From: Planococcus citri
Taxonomy: Eukaryota > Arthropoda > Insecta > Hemiptera > Pseudococcidae
Length of the DNA: 64,000 nt
NCBI RefSeq assembly: GCF_950023065.1
Contig: NC_088681.1
Span: 4,030,001-4,094,000 of the forward strand
Direction of reading: 5' to 3'
Of this stretch, positions 58,665 to 64,000 are shown one piece after another (the stretch's first letter is position 1; every line of letters starts with the position of its first letter). A program made the position numbers and the translations under genes. The notes under the pieces are model-generated. The model saw nothing but the letters and a program-made list of their open reading frames with translations. It made no database searches and was not told the DNA's origin.

Positions 58665-61600
58665 ATGTCAGCGAAAGAAGAAATTAACTCTTACAACGAG
58701 AAAGTAGAAGAAATAAGGTATAGATTAAAGATATAGTCGAGTTTAATTAATATTTGGTTCTCTCGTATTCAATTCAAACCTAAATCTGTGCAGGAATCAG
58801 TTCCGAAAGAAGTCACTCCTAAAAGAACAAGACTTCTGTTCTGCAATAGAAATAATATGGTCCATGACAGATAGTAATATAGAAACTGTGACTGATGGAT
58901 ATGAAACTGTGTACGAACGTCTTTCTGTGAGTATCCGTACTCATTTATTCACTTACGTTGATTCTTTGCTAGTTCTAGAACATAAAATTAATCGTTTGCT
59001 TCCTCTTACACAGAATTCATATGAAGAAATACTCGCTGAAGAGAGAATCAAAGTTCTAGATTTTTACAAGAAACAAGTATGCATTTTTTTGGTCACTTCG
59101 TTTAGCTATATTTTCGTTATCGAGATAGCTCTTATATTTTACTGCAATCATGGACCTTCTATTCAATTAGGAGACGAATTTATGTGCGGAATTGGGATTG
59201 AAACCGGTTCATCAGTCCTTCAATGATATTCCATCGTTAACAAAGCTCAAAGAAATCAAACAATATCTGAATGATTTGACACAAGAAAGAGTAATTTTGA
59301 ATTTTTACTCGTTAATTTTTTTTTTATAAGCGGAAATACTTAGATGATTGTAATTTTCTGGTTACAGGAACGACGTAATGTTACTTACGTAAACACCTTA
59401 CAAAAAATAGAAAACCTCGTCAATGAGTTGAAGATATCGCCACCGGCTTGTATCGAGAAAGTTTCGTCAAATAAGGAAGATGGATTAGATTTATCGGAAA
59501 AGAATATTAAAAAGCTGAAAGTGAGTTCCAGATAGTTTTATATCAATTTTTTTCATTGCATGTCATTCTTACAACTTACAAGTGTGTACCTCTGTATAGA
59601 ATTGCAGAAAAAAATTGTCGGAACGTGCGAAAAAAAATGAAGAAATCGTGCGTTTGAAAGACGAAATTGTTTCGCTAGAGTGCAAAAAATTCGTCGCAAA
59701 TTTGGAAAAAAATATCGATGAAATTGTTTTGGGAGAAGTAAGTAGCGAAATTTCTTTTTGAGTATAATATTGATGTTATGTAATAGCATTTATTGTCATT
59801 TGTTATTTTCAATTTTCATTTTTATTTTTAGTATCAAGAAGAATTAGACCAATGTAAAGAACTTCATACTAGAAAAATTGAACAGAAAGTTACACTCTGT
59901 CGCAAAGAAATAACAAATTTATGGAATGTTTGTAATATTAGCGAAGCAGATCGAAGAAGTTTTGAAGATTTCCAATCCACTGAGTTTACTGAACATTTGT
60001 TGTTGTGTCACGAGAGTGAAATTTTCCATCTGAGTAAATTTCAAAATAGGTAAAAACAGTCACCTTTCCATAACATGAAGTAGCTATCGTCATAGTAGAA
60101 TATTTAAAAAATTGCCTATTTATTTGTTTCAGCAAATTCACTCCCGAGACCAGAATAAAATTCGAAATCCAACCAAACGAAATATATGATGTTAGTAGAA
60201 CTGCTTGTAGATTTTAACTCAGCGTTACTTTTTTATAGTCGATTAATTTGAAAAACTTTCGCAGGTTATAATCACAAAAGCGGATTTGGAACCTAAAACT
60301 GAGTTCTATGCTTGCATAGATAAACAAGCTGCCGATGTTTTTTCTCGAATGATGGAAATTACTGATCTAGTTTTACTTCCTGAGAATTTATTGAAACGCC
60401 ATGAATTGGCATTTTTTCCTCAAAAGGATCACAGGTAAATTGGTATCATGCACTGAACTTGCAAATAAACACAAATTTTATATTATTGATGCGTTTAATA
60501 TGGGTTCATTTTACAGATATCGTGTTAAAATTTTGAATGTTGATGGCAACGAGATTAATGTATTGTTTATTGACCATGGCGACATTTACATTATCGATAG
60601 AAACAGTTTATGCGTTTTGCCTGAGTACTTGCATTCAATTCCTCCTCTTGTAAGTAGGTAACGTAATGTTTAAAATATCGAAGAAAAATTTTCTACATTG
60701 ATTTTCCCCTCTTGCAGGCGTTCAGGATCGCAGTCAAAAATATAGAACCAGAAAGACGAATCCATACTGGCGAAACATTGTCAGTAAAAGTCACAAGTCA
60801 CCGACGTGGAACTTACCAAGTACCTAAATTGAAATTGAAAAATTATCATCTTCCATGACTTTATAAATTCTCAACTTTCATTCAACATTTTATTATCTTT
60901 TAGGGTGAAATTGTTGACCAGTCCATAAAAGTTCCAAATCTTGAAGAATTTTTGCAGGAGTGGCATCTTCACTCTGCAGTACAGGAAAAATTTGAACAGC
61001 TGTTCGCAATGGGTGAGTTGAAATAAGTACCTATGTAGTATGTACACTTATGAATTTTTTCAAACTTGTATTTTTTTTTTTTTTTTAGGTATCATTAAAT
61101 TTCCTGATCGAAGTACAAATCATCAGGATGAAGAACGATACTTCTCTATTCGAAATGATATTAAAAAGATTAAATACTTTCGCTCGAAAATCCAAATCTG
61201 TCAACGCTGCCTAATTTCCATAGAGCAAGCAGAATGCATTGAAGATGCGGATATGTTACATTTATACAGTGTAAGTTACAATTTCATTAACTTGAATGTG
61301 TTTCAAATTTTAATATAGTCGTGTTAACTACAAATTTATTTCAATTTTCATTACTTTAGTTCGCTCTCCACACTTTTGGTTTGGCGGGTGTTGATGTACA
61401 ATACCAACTCGTTCTGAATATGCTCATGGCATGTTCTTATGCTGAGAAGTATCTCGAGTAAGTGTTCTATTATTGTAATACAAATAAAATAGGTTTTGAA
61501 AAACACCTCTCATGTCTTTATTCCCCCTACAGGTCTGGCAGTATCCAGTTGCAAACAATCTACGACTTGAATACAATTCTAAATCATAACTTTTCGCCGA

Positions 61601-62189
61601 AAGAGTTCACTAATGTAAACTCCAAAGAGTTAGACAAATTTGTAACGTTCTTTAATGAGAATTTAAACCTAGAAGATGAAAACGTGATTCAAGGAGCATC
61701 ATCTGTTCTGATGAATTTTCGTAATTTGCACCTGTTCGATGAGATGACAAATTCATCTCTTAGCAGAATATTATTCAATTTAATTCTAAGAAAAAAAGGA
61801 TTTCCCTATGTCACCTTCCCGAGTAATCGAGATAAAATGTAGGATAAATATTTGCATTTTGAGAACTTATTTTTTTCCTTCATAGTATTATAGTACCTAA
61901 TGATTTTTTTTCTTGCAGATTTGCAAATGCTTTAAATGAAGCTGACGAATCTCGATATACTGGACTTTTAAAATTTACATTCAACTGTTGCCTTGAATCG
62001 TTGGAGGCATACACTTCGGTTATAGAGACGGTAATTTCAATACCAGGCTATTTATATGTACAGGTTACAAAACATTTGAAATACTAAATTAAGATGTGTT
62101 TTATTTTTCCTTAGAGATTGAAAGATTTAATGGCAGAGTCGAAGGCCAAAGAGAAATCCTTGTCTGAGAAACATCAGGCGGACACTTGA
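58665..62189 (+). CDS. PRC1/Feo-like coiled-coil protein fused to a Tudor domain, 740 aa
   Basis: Seventeen exons join in phase: 58665-58717, 58794-58926, 59014-59076, 59171-59290, 59368-59520, 59600-59737, 59832-60049, 60133-60190, 60265-60434, 60517-60649, 60718-60819, 60904-61012, 61089-61270, 61360-61457, 61533-61838, 61919-62030, 62115-62189. Residues 1-293 match the MAP65/Ase1/PRC1 N-terminal dimerisation and rod region: LCAELGLKP, LTKLKEIKQYLNDL, CRKEITNLWNVC, STEFTEHLLLCHESEIFHL. The family's spectrin-like microtubule-binding part is absent. Residues 313-420 form an extended Tudor domain: FYACI, then YRVKILNVDGNEINVLFIDHGD, with the aromatic and Asn/Asp positions that bind methylarginine in germline Tudor proteins. 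Residues 430-740 are helical and unrecognised. Reading past exon 7 without splicing meets a stop at once (AGGTAA), so a separate short PRC1-like protein is the alternative. Confidence 0.8.
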
Positions 62190-62446
62190 ACGTTTTCAAA
62201 GCCAACGTGCCACTATTTGGACTGATGAGTGATTACGATGGCATTTAGGTTCTAATCATGATTCATTATCACAGAACTAACGTGTATCAAAAGACTGAGA
62301 AACTTCCTACTAATGTTTGTGAATTTTACTGTAACTTTTTTTTAGCGAATATTTACCTGTGATTGAGTATTCCTGATTCCCATTAAAAGACTGAATGTTT
62401 AACCATGTTCTCAATTAATGAAGGTTGGTCTCACGTGTTGTCATAC
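62190..62446 (+). other. 3' untranslated region of the PRC1-Tudor gene
   Basis: An ATTAAA near 62383 is the best poly(A) signal candidate before repeat DNA begins at about 62447. No other feature. Confidence 0.45.
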
Positions 62447-64000
62447 ACCTAACAAGGGAACCACTTGAGGTGTTCGCCTCCGATTTGAACGGAACCGCGA
62501 TTTTTGGAAAGAGCATGTTCTAAACCCTCCAAATCCAAATTTTCAGCTGCCCAAGTTCATTTTTCGATTTTTGGCGAATTTTTGAAAATCCAAAATTGAC
62601 TATTTTGGTGATTTATTCATTTTTTTAAAAAGTACGTACTTGATCAGTAGAAATGTTCAAAATAAGTCCTAAAACTGATATTAACCCCCCAAATCCAAAT
62701 TTCGCCATTTCCAGCCATTCTGGAGGCTCCAGCGCGATTTTTCAATTTCTCCAGAATTTCGAATTTGCTCCAGAAGGCGTGAATATGAAGTTGGGCAGCT
62801 AAAAATCCAGTTGTATGTTATACTCGACCCGTTTAACGAATTTATCCACATTTGAGCCGATTCTGGAGCGGACACCTCGAGAGTGGTTTTTTGATCAGCT
62901 TTTTTTCAAAATAAAAATATTCAAAAATCAGAAATTTTTCATCTGCGAGAAAATTTTAGAAATTTGCGCGAATCGCAGTATTTTGTCATGAATTAAGCCT
63001 ACGAGGGCGAATTTCGCCATTTCCAGCCATTCTGGAGCCTCCAGTGCGATTTTTCAATTTCTCCAGGATTTTCAATTTGCTCCAGAAGGCGTGAATATGA
63101 AGTTGGGCAGCTAAAAATCGAGTTGTGTTTTATACTCGACCTGCTTAACAAGTTTATCCTCATTTGAGCCGATTCTGGAGCGGACACCTCAAGAGTGGGT
63201 TTTTGACCAGCTTTTTTCATAATAAAAATATTCAAAAATTAAAGGGAGTCCCAAGAAAGGCTGGAAATGGCGAAATTCGCTCTCGTGTGGTTAATTAAAG
63301 ACAAAACACAGCGATTCGCGCAAATTTCAAAAAATTTCTCACAAACGAGGAATTTTTGGTTTTTAGATATTTTTATTTTGAAAAAAAGCTGGTCAAAAAA
63401 CCACTCTTGAGGTGTCCGCTCCAGAATCGGCTCAAATGAGGATAAACTTGTTAAGCAGGTCGAGTATAAAACACAACTCGATTTTTAGCTGCCCAACTTC
63501 ATATTCACGCCTTCTGGAGCAAATTCAAAATTCTGGAAAAATTGAAAAATCGCACTGGAGGCTCCAGAATGACTGGAAATGGAGGAACTCGGCCTCAGGG
63601 GGTTTGTTGTGTTCGAAATACAGCGATTCGCGCAAATTTCAAAAATTTTCTCGCAAACGGTAAAATTTTGATTTTTTGGATTTCTTATTATGAAAAAAGC
63701 TGGTCAAAAAACCACTCTTGAGGTGTCCCTCCCAAAATCGACTCAAATGTGGATAAACTCGTTAAACAGATCAAGTATAACACACAACTCGATTTTTAGC
63801 TGCCCAACTTCATATTCACGCCTTCTGGAGCAAATTCAAAATTCTGGAGAAATTAAAAAATCGCACTGGAGCCTCCAGAATGGCTGGAAATGGCGAAATT
63901 TGGATTTGGGGGGGTTAATATCAGTTTTAGGACTTATTTTGAACATTTTTACTGATCAAGTACGTACTTTTTAAAAAAAAGCATAAATCACCAAAATAGT
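62447..64000. mobile_element. Foldback element, sister of 46759-48096, cut by the window end
   Basis: Starts CAAGGGAACCACTTGAGG, like the left end at 46759, and shares the same interior in the same order (TTTGAACGG-ACCGCG, AGTACGTACTTGATCA, GCTGCCCAACTTCATATTCA inverted blocks). The two halves mirror about a centre near 63240. The right terminal repeat lies beyond the window. All open frames here belong to the repeat. Confidence 0.75.

Noticed and set aside
60401..60661. 86-codon frame starting inside the Tudor gene, tempting as a continuous Tudor exon
   Set aside because: Its frame is incompatible with the upstream exon; the 82-bp intron 60435-60516 with GTAAAT and TTTTACAG borders restores phase and gives a better Tudor start.
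62681..63974. Several related 64-94-codon frames sharing a CPTSYSRLLEQI phrase
   Set aside because: They come from multi-copy foldback repeats also present at 47.1-47.8 kb and occur on both strands.

Overview
The window is eukaryotic nuclear DNA, most likely from an insect. It is AT-rich, with short GT-AG introns of about 55-300 bp, many short GTAGGTACCTAC-type motifs, arthropod transposon types and decayed myosuppressin-receptor-like (dmsr) GPCR exons. A sternorrhynchan hemipteran (mealybug or aphid relative) is my best guess, from sequence texture only. Three genes look intact, all in the last 14 kb. The first 50 kb is almost entirely layered mobile elements plus gene debris.

Layout. 0-7 kb: a BEL/Pao reverse-transcriptase fragment, an interspersed repeat, and a scrambled GPCR locus (a TM6-TM7 exon, a non-LTR endonuclease fragment, then a TM1-TM3 exon). 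7.2-15.1 kb: about five ~1-kb tandem repeats bracketed by inverted repeats and invaded by a solo LTR, a foldback element and a Tc1/mariner-like MITE. 16.6 kb: a second decayed GPCR TM6 exon. 18.2-21.5 kb: an element with 606-bp near-perfect inverted ends. 22.5-23.5 kb: five 190-bp tandem repeats. 25.6-29.0 kb: a threefold nest whose core is a Mutator-like MITE with GTCG motifs every ~20 bp. 31.9-43.5 kb: a TA-flanked inverted-repeat element split by an LTR retrotransposon (1,116-bp LTRs, 4-bp target duplication). 44.3-49.0 kb: further foldback elements.

The LTR retrotransposon carries an unusual gag-position protein with a possible degenerate SGNH-hydrolase fold. It also has a protease joined to a shredded reverse transcriptase, a late coiled-coil protein with an in-frame stop, and, on the opposite strand, a set of exon-like blocks with proper splice sites. 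No complete reverse transcriptase, RNase H or integrase is visible, so it should be non-autonomous.

The genic end holds TIM50 (minus, 8 exons), a nucleoplasmin-like FKBP39/46 prolyl isomerase (minus, 9 coding exons) and, head-to-head with it across a ~530-bp shared promoter region, a 17-exon plus-strand gene. That last gene is the most striking object here. Its first half reads as the N-terminal dimerisation and rod part of the cytokinesis regulator PRC1/Feo (MAP65/Ase1 family). Splicing then runs in phase into an extended Tudor domain and an unrecognised helical C-terminus. The family's microtubule-binding spectrin domain is absent.
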